From Bradyrhizobium viridifuturi (GTDB lineage Bacteria > Pseudomonadota > Alphaproteobacteria > Rhizobiales > Xanthobacteraceae): a DNA stretch of 64,000 nt. A program made the translations under genes and the position numbers. The DNA lies in contig NZ_LGTB01000038.1 of the NCBI RefSeq assembly GCF_001238275.1, positions 1 to 64,000 of the forward strand, written 5' to 3'. Shown here in pieces: positions 8,967 to 17,854 of this stretch. How positions within the stretch are numbered: position 1 is the first letter of the stretch; each line of letters begins with the position of its first letter. Below the pieces are notes generated by a model. That model was not told the DNA's origin. It did not search any database and saw nothing but the letters and a program-made list of their open reading frames with translations.

Positions 8967-10634
8967 ATGACACGGAGCGATCTATCCGATCTCCGGAAGC
9001 CCGACCGACGCGCTCCCGCAGTCGGTGCCGGCAAAATCTGTCTTAAGCACCTCGATGCATGGTCGCAAACATCTCCTCGAACGCGTAGAAGATGGATCCG
9101 GACGTGCGTGAGAGGTGCCGATCCTACGTCGACACTTTTTGAGACCCCTCGCCAGTCGTGGAGGCGCCAGATTACCGATCGCAGACTGCCCTTTCCCCAC
9201 TCGATCGTCGGATGGTTCGTCCTTTGCTGGGGCCTTTTCCTGATCGCGGCCGTCGTGGTCGGGGCGATGTTGATCGCCCTTTACAAAGAGACGAACAGCC
9301 AGCGCATAGATCGTGCGGAGACCGTCCTGGTGAGAGCCTGCGACGCGGTCGCGAGGGAGGCCGCCGGATCGGCCGTGACTGTTTCAGCGGATGATCCGAG
9401 CCGCAGCGCGTCTCACGCGCTCGAAGCATTTGCGGGAGTGGAAGGTGGGATATGGCGCGCCGGCGTTGGGTCGATAGCCTATGCGTTTCCTTCCTACGAA
9501 GGCACTGGCGTCAAGACGGATCTCCCGCAAGCGGAGGAGCGGACGATCCGTCAAGTTGCCGAGAGTACGGTTGCCGCCGATCGGCCGGTCGCCTGGAAGC
9601 GAGATGCGCCCTCGCAGGTTTTGATGCTGCAGGGCTGTCCCATCCCGGGCAAGCCCGATCTTGCTGCGTGGGCCATGACCCGGGTCGTTACGGTCGGTGG
9701 TCGGCCATTCCTGTTGGCGACGACGGGCCTTGCTCTGCTGCTGGTCGTATTGCTGGGCTCAGCCGCTCTGCTCGCCCGCGTGTTGTGGAGGTGGTCGCTG
9801 CGCCTCCGTTCGATCGAGCGGGCACTTGCGAGCGGATCGGCGGATCTGCCAGTCCTAGCGCTCACGGGCCAGCGCGACCTCGATCGCATCGTCGGAGCCA
9901 TCAATGGGGCCGGTATCGCGGCCGCGGAGGCGCGGCAACGCTCCGAAGAACTCCGGCAAAGGGTCGCCGAAGGCGAGCGCCTCGCCGCGCTCGGTCGGGT
10001 AGCTGCAGGGGTCGCCCATGAGATACGGAACCCAATGGCTGCCATGCGGTTAAAGGCTGAGAACGCGCTGGCCGAAAATGCCGATCCGTTGCGCGCGAAG
10101 GATGCCTTGCGCGTGGTGGTCGACCAGGTCGCCCGGATGGAGCAGTTGATGCAGAATCTCTTGCGCTCTGTCCAACGTTCCGCCGTTCGTCGCGAGGCGA
10201 TCTCCGATGTCAAAGGTCTGCTGGAGGAGCACGCCGAACTGTTCTCCGAGCAGGCTGGTCGCAGGCCGATTTCGGTGGAAGCCCCTGATGCGCTCGATCC
10301 TCCGGCCCATCTAGACCCATCGCAGATCGGGCGTGCATTGGACAATCTGATCCTGAATGCCATCCAGAACTCCCCGGAGGGCGCGCCGATCAGGGTCTTT
10401 GCCAAGTCAACGGTGACCGGTTTGGAGATCGCGGTAGCCGATCACGGCAACGGCGTCGCCGCAGAAATCCGTGATCACCTGTTCGAACCCTTCACTACGG
10501 GGCGTGCCGACGGTACAGGCCTCGGCCTTGCGATCGTCCGCGAAATAGCGGAGGCCCATGGGGGCCGCGCGACGGTTGAGCATCGAGGGGACGGGACCAC
10601 GTTTCTCATCGAACTGCCGGGCGGAGCGTCCTGA
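8967..10634 (+). CDS. Membrane sensor histidine kinase, NtrB-type partner
   Basis: The protein has a transmembrane segment (about residues 80-106), a periplasmic sensor region of about 130 residues and a second helix (LLATTGLALLLVVLLGSAALL). A HisKA domain with phospho-acceptor His near residue 351 (AHEIRNPMAA) follows. The HATPase region has an N-box (LDNLILNAIQNSPEG), G1 (DHGNGV), F-box (LFEPFTTG) and G2 (GTGLGLAI). The start is uncertain: ATG 8967 is used here, but GTG 9108 gives a shorter tail before the first helix. Its stop overlaps the start of the sigma-54 regulator gene by one base, so the two are translationally coupled. Signal unknown. Confidence 0.9.
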   Translation: MTRSDLSDLRKPDRRAPAVGAGKICLKHLDAWSQTSPRTRRRWIRTCVRGADPTSTLFETPRQSWRRQITDRRLPFPHSIVGWFVLCWGLFLIAAVVVGAMLIALYKETNSQRIDRAETVLVRACDAVAREAAGSAVTVSADDPSRSASHALEAFAGVEGGIWRAGVGSIAYAFPSYEGTGVKTDLPQAEERTIRQVAESTVAADRPVAWKRDAPSQVLMLQGCPIPGKPDLAAWAMTRVVTVGGRPFLLATTGLALLLVVLLGSAALLARVLWRWSLRLRSIERALASGSADLPVLALTGQRDLDRIVGAINGAGIAAAEARQRSEELRQRVAEGERLAALGRVAAGVAHEIRNPMAAMRLKAENALAENADPLRAKDALRVVVDQVARMEQLMQNLLRSVQRSAVRREAISDVKGLLEEHAELFSEQAGRRPISVEAPDALDPPAHLDPSQIGRALDNLILNAIQNSPEGAPIRVFAKSTVTGLEIAVADHGNGVAAEIRDHLFEPFTTGRADGTGLGLAIVREIAEAHGGRATVEHRGDGTTFLIELPGGAS

Positions 10635-11983
10635 TGACCCGAGTGTTGATCGTCGACGACGACGAGGCGCTGCGCGGGGCCCTCTGCGAAACCATCAGAG
10701 ACCTCGGTTACGAGGCGAGCGCCGCGTCCAACGGGCGCGAGGCGATCAGTCTTGCGGCCACGTGCCGACCTGACGCGATACTGCTCGATTTGCGAATGCC
10801 CGACATGAATGGCCTCGATGTCCTCCGCCACTATCGGGCGGAGAGCGCCAAGCCGCCGGTCGCGATCATGACCGCCTATGCGACCGCAGCAAACACGATC
10901 GAAGCGATGCGTCTCGGCGCTTTCGATCACATGACCAAGCCGGTCGGCCGCGACGATCTTGCCTCCCTGTTGCGCCGTATGACCCGAGCTCGTTCTTCCA
11001 TCCGAGAGCCGGCGCGCGTTGTCGAAGCCGACTCCTCGGATGGCGATCTCATCGGATCCAGCGCTGGCATGCGGACGGTGCAGAAGACCATTGGTCTCGT
11101 TGCGGACAACGATACAACGGTGCTGATCACGGGCGAGACCGGGACCGGCAAGGAGGTGGTGGCCAGAACCATCCACCGCGCGGGGGCGCGCTCGACCGGA
11201 CCGTTCGTCCCGCTCAATTGCGCAGCGATACCGGCCGACCTTCTGGAAAGCGAATTGTTCGGACACGTCAAGGGCGCGTTCACCGGCGCCGTCAGCGAGC
11301 GCAAGGGAGCGTTCCGGGAGGCAAGCGGAGGCACGCTCTTTCTTGACGAGATAGGCGACATGGATCTGGCGATGCAGGCGAAAATCCTTCGTGCGATCCA
11401 GGAGCGCGTCGTGACGCCGGTCGGAGGACGGTCGCAGCCCGTCGATGTGCGCATCGTCGCCGCCACGCATCGCGACCTTGCGCAATGGGTCACTCAGGGC
11501 AGGTTTCGAGAAGACCTGTTCTATCGGCTGAACGTGGTCCCGATCGTGCTTCAGCCGCTTCGCGCGCGGACGGAGGACATCCTTCCGCTGGCCAAGCACT
11601 TCCTGCGCCTCGCGAGCGCGCGGTCACTTGTGCTGTCCCCCCAAGCAGAAAAGCGGTTGATCGACCATCCGTGGCCGGGCAACGTCCGCGAATTGCGCAA
11701 TGCCATGGAGCGCGCCGCCATCTTCAGCCATAGCGACGTCCTCGACGTCGATGATTTCGGTTTCCTCGATACGCCCATGCCCATTGCCCACGGTGATGCA
11801 ACGGTTGGAACGACGGAGTTGCCTGCCGCTCTCGAAGAGCTCGAGCGAAAGATGATCTCCAACGCGCTTGCGCAAAGTCAGGGTAACCGGGCCGAGGCGG
11901 CTCGGAAGCTGGGTATTCATCGCCAACTGCTTCATTCGAAGATGACCAAGTACGGACTTGATCAGGTGGGCAACGGTTGCTGA
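10634..11983 (+). CDS. NtrC-family sigma-54-dependent response regulator
   Basis: This 449-residue activator has three domains. The receiver has acidic residues at 8-10, phospho-acceptor Asp52 (LLDLRMPDMNG), Thr80 and Lys102. The AAA+ domain has Walker A GETGTGKE (168-174), the sigma-54 contact loop GAFTGA (214-219) and Walker B GGTLFLDEIGD. A C-terminal Fis-type helix-turn-helix (about 410-445) contains NRAEAARKLGIHRQLLHSKM. It should activate RNA polymerase-σ54 after phosphorylation by the kinase encoded just upstream. The only sigma-54 promoter I find is at 12941-12955, ahead of the seven-gene operon, which is therefore its likely target. Confidence 0.95.
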   Translation: MTRVLIVDDDEALRGALCETIRDLGYEASAASNGREAISLAATCRPDAILLDLRMPDMNGLDVLRHYRAESAKPPVAIMTAYATAANTIEAMRLGAFDHMTKPVGRDDLASLLRRMTRARSSIREPARVVEADSSDGDLIGSSAGMRTVQKTIGLVADNDTTVLITGETGTGKEVVARTIHRAGARSTGPFVPLNCAAIPADLLESELFGHVKGAFTGAVSERKGAFREASGGTLFLDEIGDMDLAMQAKILRAIQERVVTPVGGRSQPVDVRIVAATHRDLAQWVTQGRFREDLFYRLNVVPIVLQPLRARTEDILPLAKHFLRLASARSLVLSPQAEKRLIDHPWPGNVRELRNAMERAAIFSHSDVLDVDDFGFLDTPMPIAHGDATVGTTELPAALEELERKMISNALAQSQGNRAEAARKLGIHRQLLHSKMTKYGLDQVGNGC

Positions 11984-12129
11984 GGGGGAAACTAGCATCG
12001 TCGAAATACCTGGTTTCTAGCTGGGCCGCTTGCTCATTAAGCCAGTAATTTTGATACGACAGACGCAGTTGCCTATCGCGCGAGTTTGTGCGGCAGCGCA
12101 GCTGGCGTTGGGCGAATAGTGGGCCGGCA

Positions 12130-12395
12130 ATCATTCGGCCATTGTCGGACAGCGCGTCGCGACCAAAAAAGAACATTGCACTTCCTGGCGAAGCGAGCAC
12201 GACCGACGCCGCGTTTGCTGTGGCCAATCCCCATTTGCGCGCGACCACGCCTAACGCGAGCGCGCAAATGCCCATGCAGACGTATCCGACCAGATAGACG
12301 GCTGAGAGAACTCTGCCGCGGCTGTCTGCCGGCGCGATGGCGTTGAGCAACGTCAGCGCACGCAGAAATAGGAACGCATAGCCGTCGTAAGTTCT
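12130..12395 (-). pseudogene. MFS transporter, C-terminal fragment
   Basis: In this frame about 70 residues read FLFLRALTLLNAIAPADSRG and then LSAVYLVGYVCMGICALALG, which is the typical loop plus transmembrane helix of a major facilitator protein. Everything before this loop is missing and the reading loses membrane character after about 12200. It abuts, in a different frame, the cut end of the CHASE3 fragment. Both are on the minus strand, which suggests a deletion joined two unrelated genes. Confidence 0.6.
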
Positions 12396-12736
12396 TCCAG
12401 CCGGGACAGCCGTGCGATCTGCGTGGCGTTGTCCTCCGCCAACCTTCTGATTTCAGCCACGGTATCCATTATGGACACGCTACCTTCCGCGAACGGGCCT
12501 AGATAGCTTTCGTCTCCGGTGATGATGAACCCGCGTTGCCCGGTCTCCGCGTCCTGCAGCTTCATCTGCAACTGATCGATAGCCGTGATGATGCGAAACG
12601 TGTGCTCCACGTCGGCGCGATAGCTTTTCAGAAGCTGGTTGTACCCGAACGAGATCGCGCCGCTCATGACGATCGCGACCACGACCGGGAGGGAAGCGAT
12701 CATTCGTCGTCGTGTCAGCAGCTGCGTAGCGCGCAT
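12353..12736 (-). pseudogene. CHASE3-domain sensor protein, N-terminal fragment
   Basis: The 127-residue reading has an N-terminal transmembrane helix (MIASLPVVVAIVMSGAISFG) and then a CHASE3 extracellular sensor region with its hallmark DAETGQRGFIITGDESYLGP. Full proteins continue through a second membrane helix into a histidine kinase, cyclase or GAF module. Here the reading ends inside CHASE3, after about residue 118, where MFS sequence begins. It is either a remnant or a short decoy; remnant is more likely. Confidence 0.75.
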
Positions 12737-12940
12737 CGTTGGATCCTGGCCGTGGGCGAACCTTCAACCAGGAGCATCGCCAATTGGCTTCTCCCGGCGC
12801 AAATGCGGTTCCTCAACGGAAATCCGTCCCAGCGCATACCCCGCGACCGGCGTCGTGATTGCGGACGGGGTGTCTTCAAAGCCGACGATCCGGAACTGAC
12901 GAAGTGAGAATTTGCGAAGTGATTTCAAGGCCTCGGCCGT

Positions 12941-12955
12941 TGGCACGCGGCTTGC
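12941..12955 (+). promoter_or_regulatory. Sigma-54 (RpoN) promoter
   Basis: TGGCACGCGGCTTGC matches the sigma-54 consensus TGGCAC-N5-TTGC with exact GG-N10-GC spacing. Transcription would start near 12967, followed by a ribosome site AAGGAG at 12983 and the ATG at 12994. Upstream, CGAAGTGA occurs twice (12900-12907 and 12915-12922) and TTGCGAAG also twice (12912 and 12952). These are candidates for activator or accessory sites. Confidence 0.8.
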
Positions 12956-12993
12956 GAAGCTAGTACGCCATCATCGATAGCAAGGAGCGTCTC

Positions 12994-13629
12994 ATGCATT
13001 GGATCGATCCCGATCATCTGCCGGAAGTCGTCGGAACCGTCGATCTATTCCTCGTGAACAAACACGGCGAAGCCGACGGCTTTCTCATGACCGACGGCCG
13101 CGAGGTTCATGTCCCCCCACATCTGTCGCCACGCCTGCTGCGCGACGTCCGCCCAGGCAGCAAGGTGCGCGTCCGTGGCGTGAGCCCGCGCGCCGTCGAA
13201 ATGATCGCGGCCGTCGCTATCGACACGCCCGAGGGCCGCCTGCTGGACGAGGGTCCGGATCATCGGCCCGACGAGGACGAATTCGAGAAAGCCAAGCACG
13301 GACCCATGAACGTCCAGGGTGTCGTTCGCCAGCCAATCCACGGACCGAAGGGTGAGACCAGAGGCGCGGTGCTGGAGGATGGTCGTATCATCCGTCTCCC
13401 GCCGCACGAAGCCGAGCGGTTTTCCGACCTGTTCTTCGCGGGTCGCAAGATCGCGGCGAAAGGCGAAGGAGCGACCACATCTTTCGGAACTGTGGTTGAA
13501 GCCAGGGAGATCGGTCCTTCCTCGGACGAACTCAAGGCCGTCGGCGGCCCGAAGCAGCCCAAGCACGGCCCGGGCCACAAGAAGCCCAAGCATCACGAAA
13601 AGCATCATCGTCCCGGCCATCACGCTTGA
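12994..13629 (+). CDS. Duplicated-domain protein with a His/Lys-rich tail
   Basis: This 211-residue protein has no signal peptide. It contains two copies of a β-rich unit. The first (about 12-63) has GFLMTDGREVHVPPH and ends with GSKVRVRGV. The second (about 108-160) has GAVLEDGRIIRLPPH and ends with GRKIAAKGEG. The pattern resembles small OB-like barrels, but I cannot assign a family. The last 25 residues are rich in His, Lys, Pro and Gly (KPKHHEKHHRPGHH), a likely metal-binding tail. AAGGAG precedes the ATG. It is the first gene behind the sigma-54 promoter, 9 bases before the metallophosphoesterase gene. Confidence 0.8.
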   Translation: MHWIDPDHLPEVVGTVDLFLVNKHGEADGFLMTDGREVHVPPHLSPRLLRDVRPGSKVRVRGVSPRAVEMIAAVAIDTPEGRLLDEGPDHRPDEDEFEKAKHGPMNVQGVVRQPIHGPKGETRGAVLEDGRIIRLPPHEAERFSDLFFAGRKIAAKGEGATTSFGTVVEAREIGPSSDELKAVGGPKQPKHGPGHKKPKHHEKHHRPGHHA

Positions 13630-13638
13630 GCGCTGAAA

Positions 13639-14745
13639 ATGGAAAACATCTCGAACGCCCGACCGTTACGTTTCGTGCAGATCGGAGATCTGCACGCCAC
13701 GGATCATGGCCTGCAGAACCATCGGGATTTTCTGCGGATCGTCGACGAGCTCAACGACAATGTCGGCGGCAAGATCGACTTCGTCTATCTGCCCGGTGAC
13801 AATGCCGAGGACGGGACCAGCGAACAGTTCGCGCTGGTGCGCGACGGCCTCAAGAGGCTCCGGCTCCCGTGGCGCGCGATCCCCGGCGATCACGACTTCA
13901 AGCCGAGGTCGCTGACCAGATTCTACGACGGCCTGTACGTCCCGAAGCTGCCTTTCGCCGAGGAGATCAAGGGCTGCGTCTGTCTGTTCCTCGACGTGGT
14001 CTCGCAAGGAACCGGTGGCCCCGATTTCAGGCTGGGTCAGCAACAGTTCACGTGGCTCAAGTTTCGGCTCGCTGCCGCTAAACAAGAGGGCAAGACTTGC
14101 GTCGTCTTGATGCACGCCTATCCCGCCGATCTCGGCGACGAGGCGGAAGAACTGACGCGGGTGCTCGACGAGAGCAATACGCTGCTCGTCGCCATGGGCC
14201 ATACCCACTACAACGAGATTTCGCACGATGGCCGGACCGTCTATGCGGCGACGAGGTCGACGGGACAGATCGAAGAAGGTCCAGTCGGCTTGGCGTTCAT
14301 GGCCGTTGATGGCAACGCGGTAAGCTGGCGGTTCAAGCCGCTCGAGTCGCCGTGGCCGTTCGTGATGATCACGTCGCCGGCGGACCGCCGCCTTTCGATC
14401 CACGGCGATGGCCAACCGACCCCGGCCGAGGTGAGAGCTACGGTCTGGGGCGCGGCTACGACAGCGCATGCGGATCTCCGTATCGACGACGGTCCCTGGC
14501 TTCGGATGTCGAGCATCGAAGGCGGCCAATTCAACGCGCCGCTCCGTTCGGACACGCCATGTCGCCTCGAAGTGAGAGCAACTGACCAAAACGGCTCACA
14601 GGAACGCGACGTTATCGAGTGGGACCCAGACGGCAATCGTGATCGCGCGTCGAGCGGCAGCGATACGAACTCGATTGGTGCATGGCCAGAACGCCATTTA
14701 TTTGGAACGCAGCTTGGTCCCAATCGAAACGGGCGGAAGTGGTGA
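13639..14745 (+). CDS. Metallophosphoesterase (calcineurin-like) with C-terminal β-domain
   Basis: A 368-residue protein with the five metallophosphoesterase motifs: GDLHATDH (residues 16-23), GDNAEDG (53-59), GDHD (83-86), a His in VLMHAYPAD and GHTHYNE. These residues bind two metal ions in phosphodiesterases and nucleotidases of the family. No signal peptide is seen. After about residue 235 comes a separate β-rich domain of roughly 100 residues, then a polar tail. It is second in the sigma-54 operon. The substrate is not predictable. Confidence 0.88.
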   Translation: MENISNARPLRFVQIGDLHATDHGLQNHRDFLRIVDELNDNVGGKIDFVYLPGDNAEDGTSEQFALVRDGLKRLRLPWRAIPGDHDFKPRSLTRFYDGLYVPKLPFAEEIKGCVCLFLDVVSQGTGGPDFRLGQQQFTWLKFRLAAAKQEGKTCVVLMHAYPADLGDEAEELTRVLDESNTLLVAMGHTHYNEISHDGRTVYAATRSTGQIEEGPVGLAFMAVDGNAVSWRFKPLESPWPFVMITSPADRRLSIHGDGQPTPAEVRATVWGAATTAHADLRIDDGPWLRMSSIEGGQFNAPLRSDTPCRLEVRATDQNGSQERDVIEWDPDGNRDRASSGSDTNSIGAWPERHLFGTQLGPNRNGRKW

Positions 14746-14781
14746 TCGCCCACAACCATTTTCTCGGTGGAATTTGACGTC

Positions 14782-15237
14782 ATGCAGAACATTAGTCCGG
14801 CCTGGCTTTACCCGATCATTCTCGTTTGCGGCGCGCTGCAGGCGTGGGGACCGCCGATGAACAACGCGTTGCGCAATTCGATGGAGAACCCCTGGCTGTC
14901 GAGCATCATCTCGTTCCTGCCGGTCGTCGCCTTTCTCTCCGTCTTGTGGATGTGCCAACCGCATCCGTTTCCGACACGTGAAAGCATCGCTGCGATGCCA
15001 TGGTGGGCCCCGCTCGGAGGGCTGATCGGAGCGTTCGCAGTCGTGGCGGGCCTCATATTCGTCGGCCAGGTCGGCGCCGGCACGTTCGGCGGCCTGACCA
15101 TCACGGCGAACATCCTGATGTCGCTGATCATCGACAAGTACGGATTGTTCGGAATGACGGTCCACGAGCTCAGCTTGGGCCGCATTGCTGGCGCCATCCT
15201 CATGGTGGCCGGCATCGCCCTCATCTCGAGGTTCTGA
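14782..15237 (+). CDS. YdcZ/DUF606-like or DMT-type membrane protein
   Basis: This 151-residue protein has about five hydrophobic segments, starting with WLYPIILVCGALQAWGPPMN and including GGLIGAFAVVAGLIFVGQVG and IAGAILMVAGIALI. That is the layout of the DUF606/YdcZ branch of the drug/metabolite transporter group, often a half-size unit. The ATG at 14782 is preferred over 14767 because the first helix then begins normally. It lies in the sigma-54 operon, 12 bases before the MFS gene. Confidence 0.8.
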   Translation: MQNISPAWLYPIILVCGALQAWGPPMNNALRNSMENPWLSSIISFLPVVAFLSVLWMCQPHPFPTRESIAAMPWWAPLGGLIGAFAVVAGLIFVGQVGAGTFGGLTITANILMSLIIDKYGLFGMTVHELSLGRIAGAILMVAGIALISRF

Positions 15238-15249
15238 GGGGAGGTCCGA

Positions 15250-16509
15250 ATGACGCTCGCGCAATCCCAACAACGAGCCCTCGCACCACTGCTCGCCTTG
15301 AACTTCTTCATGGCTGACATGCAGGCGGGCATCGGCCCCTTCCTCGGCGTCTTCCTCCTCGCCCACGGCTGGCAGAGCGGATGGATAGGAACCGTGATGA
15401 CCGCGGGCGGCGTCGCCGGCATGCTGATGACCACGCCGGCAGGAGCGTTGATCGACTCGACGCGCAGCAAGCGCCTGTACGTGATCATTCCGGGCGTCTG
15501 CACCGTCATCGCATCCGGCATCGTGCTGCTGTCGCAGGAATTCTGGCTGGTGGCGGCATCCCAGGTGGCGACCGCGATCGCCGGCGCCGCGATCGGCCCT
15601 GCGGTAGCCGGCATCACGCTCGGTATCGTGCGCCAAGCCGGCTTCAACCGTCAGAACGGAGAGAACCAGGCCTACAATCACGCGGGCAACATGGTCGGCG
15701 CGGCATTGTCCGGCCTGCTCGGATGGCTATACGGTTTCACGGCCGTGTTCTGGCTGTCGGCGGCGTTCGGCGTGCTCTCGATCATATCCGTGCTGATGAT
15801 CCCCGGCGATGCCATCGACGATGACGCCGCCCGTGGTCTCGAGCAGAAGGACAGCCAGCAAGGCCACGTCAGTGGGCTGCAGGTCCTCGTCGAATCTAAG
15901 CCGCTGCTGATCCTCTCGGCCGCTCTGCTGTTCTTCCACCTCGGCAACGCCGCGATGCTGCCTCTCTACGGACTTGCGGTGGTCGCCGACAAGCATGCGG
16001 ATCCCGCAAGCTTCGTCGCCATGACGATCGTGATCGCCCAGGGGGTGATGATCCTGACATCATTGGCCGCGATGCGGATGGCAGAGAAGGAAGGCTACTG
16101 GTTGGTGTTGCTGGTCTCCTTCGTCGCCCTCCCGATCCGGGGCGTCATCGCGGCTTGGCTGCTGAGCAAATGGGGCGTCTACCCGGTGCAGATCCTCGAC
16201 GGCATCGGAGCCGGTCTGCAGAGCGTCGCCGTTCCCGGACTGGTGGCTCGGATTCTCGACGGCACCGGCCGCGTCAATGCGGGCCAGGGCGCGGTTATGA
16301 CCGTCCAGGGCATCGGCGCCTCGAGCAGCCCGGCGATCGGCGGGTGGATCGCGCAGGAGATGGGCTACGGATCGATGTTCCTCATTCTGGGCTCATTCGC
16401 CGCCGTGTCGGTCGGGCTCTGGCTGGCTTTCGGCTCGCTGCTCAAGCCGGCCTGTGCCGGGAGGCCGGGCCGCACGACACCCGAACTTGCGGTCGCAGGG
16501 GCAGGTTGA
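15250..16509 (+). CDS. MFS transporter
   Basis: A 419-residue major facilitator with about 12 membrane segments. The A-motif region between helices 2 and 3 reads GMLMTTPAGALIDSTRSKR. The cytoplasmic loop after the first helices contains NGENQAYNHAGN, a pattern I associate with a subset of MFS exporters. GGAGG lies seven bases before the ATG. Its stop codon overlaps the start of the ArsB-like gene (TGATG), so the two transporters are translationally coupled. Cargo unknown. Confidence 0.92.
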   Translation: MTLAQSQQRALAPLLALNFFMADMQAGIGPFLGVFLLAHGWQSGWIGTVMTAGGVAGMLMTTPAGALIDSTRSKRLYVIIPGVCTVIASGIVLLSQEFWLVAASQVATAIAGAAIGPAVAGITLGIVRQAGFNRQNGENQAYNHAGNMVGAALSGLLGWLYGFTAVFWLSAAFGVLSIISVLMIPGDAIDDDAARGLEQKDSQQGHVSGLQVLVESKPLLILSAALLFFHLGNAAMLPLYGLAVVADKHADPASFVAMTIVIAQGVMILTSLAAMRMAEKEGYWLVLLVSFVALPIRGVIAAWLLSKWGVYPVQILDGIGAGLQSVAVPGLVARILDGTGRVNAGQGAVMTVQGIGASSSPAIGGWIAQEMGYGSMFLILGSFAAVSVGLWLAFGSLLKPACAGRPGRTTPELAVAGAG

Positions 16510-17768
16510 TGTTCAACGCAGCCACCGCGACATGGGGCATCGCAGGACTCGCCACTCTCGGCGTGGTCGCTCGGCCGTGGAATTTGCCCGAATTCATCTG
16601 GGCAGTGACGGGTGCGGTGCTGCTCGTCGCCTTCGACCTGCTGCCGTGGCGCGAAGCCTTGACAGCAGCCGGCAAGGGCGTCGACGTCTATTTCTTCCTT
16701 GTTGGGATGATGCTGCTCGCCGAGGTCGCACGCAAGGAGGGTCTGTTCGACTGGCTTGCCGTGCAGGCCGTGCGGCAATCCCGCCATTCGGCATCCCGGC
16801 TGTTCGCGATCGTGTATGCGGTCGGTACGGTGGTCACGATCTTCCTGTCGAACGACGCCACGGCGGTGGTCCTGACGCCCGCGGTCTACGCGGCGACCCG
16901 TACGGCCAAAGTCGAGCCGTTGCCATATCTATTTGTCTGCGCTTTCATCGCCAATGCGGCCAGCTTCGTGCTGCCAATCTCAAATCCGGCCAATCTCGTC
17001 GTCTTCGGCGAGCGGATGCCGACACTTATCGAATGGCTGCGCTACTTCGGCCTGCCGTCGGTGGTCGCGATTGCTGCGACGTTTCTGCTGCTCCGCTTCA
17101 GCCAGCGTGACAGTCTCCGAGGCAGCGTCGAAAGCGAGGCGAAGAGTGTTGTGCTGACGCGCACTGCTGCGATCGTCGCGCTCGGCATCGGCGCGACGGC
17201 GGTCGCGCTTTTGGTCGCATCGGCACTCGGCCGCGATCTCGGACTGCCGACGTTCGTTTGTGGCGCGATCGTCACCGCGATCGCTCTGGTGCTCGGGCGG
17301 AAATCTCCATTGCCGGTTCTTCGGGATGTCGCCTGGTCCGTTCTGCCGCTGGTCGCCGGGCTCTTCATTCTCGTCGAAGGGCTGAACCATACCGGCGTGC
17401 TTCCGGCCCTTGCCGACATGTTGAAGCAGGCGGCCGCCGATGCGCCGAAGGCGACGGCGTGGGGCAGTGGCATCATCTCGGCGTTTGCCTCCAATCTTAT
17501 CAACAATCTCCCGATGGGCCTAATCGCGGCCACTACGTCTCACGCGGCTCAGGCCTCGCATGAAATAACGGCGGCCATCCTTATCGGCGTGGACCTCGGA
17601 CCAAATCTCTCCGTGACCGGTTCGCTTGCCACGATCCTCTGGCTCATCGCGCTCCGCCGCGAAGGAGAGAACGTCAGCGCCGTGCGTTTTCTGAAGCTCG
17701 GCCTCCTGGTGATGCCGCCGAGTCTTGTGCTTTCGCTTTTTTCGCTTTCGCTGGTGGCGCCTCGATGA
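16509..17768 (+). CDS. ArsB/SLC13-like permease (ion transporter superfamily)
   Basis: This 419-residue membrane protein has the paired signature of arsenite- and citrate-type permeases: FLSNDATAVVLTPAV in the first half and FASNLINNLPMGLI in the second. ISNPANLVVF, typical of ArsB-like proteins, lies between them. The ATG at 16509 overlaps the MFS stop; longer upstream readings run through the MFS gene and are false. No ArsR, ArsC or ArsH gene is near, so arsenic specificity is not supported. It may export another metalloid or an organic anion. Confidence 0.88.
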   Translation: MFNAATATWGIAGLATLGVVARPWNLPEFIWAVTGAVLLVAFDLLPWREALTAAGKGVDVYFFLVGMMLLAEVARKEGLFDWLAVQAVRQSRHSASRLFAIVYAVGTVVTIFLSNDATAVVLTPAVYAATRTAKVEPLPYLFVCAFIANAASFVLPISNPANLVVFGERMPTLIEWLRYFGLPSVVAIAATFLLLRFSQRDSLRGSVESEAKSVVLTRTAAIVALGIGATAVALLVASALGRDLGLPTFVCGAIVTAIALVLGRKSPLPVLRDVAWSVLPLVAGLFILVEGLNHTGVLPALADMLKQAAADAPKATAWGSGIISAFASNLINNLPMGLIAATTSHAAQASHEITAAILIGVDLGPNLSVTGSLATILWLIALRREGENVSAVRFLKLGLLVMPPSLVLSLFSLSLVAPR

Positions 17769-17854
17769 CGCTCCAGCAACACCCGTTCTCACTCGTCGGA
17801 GCGAGGACTAGCAACCAGAGCCGATCGGCCGATCGGTGCAATTTGGAGGAAAAC

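Noticed and set aside
16509-17768. Naming the ArsB-like permease arsB
   Set aside because: The motifs fit the wider ion transporter superfamily and no arsenic genes (arsR, arsC, arsH) are nearby, so specificity is unsupported.
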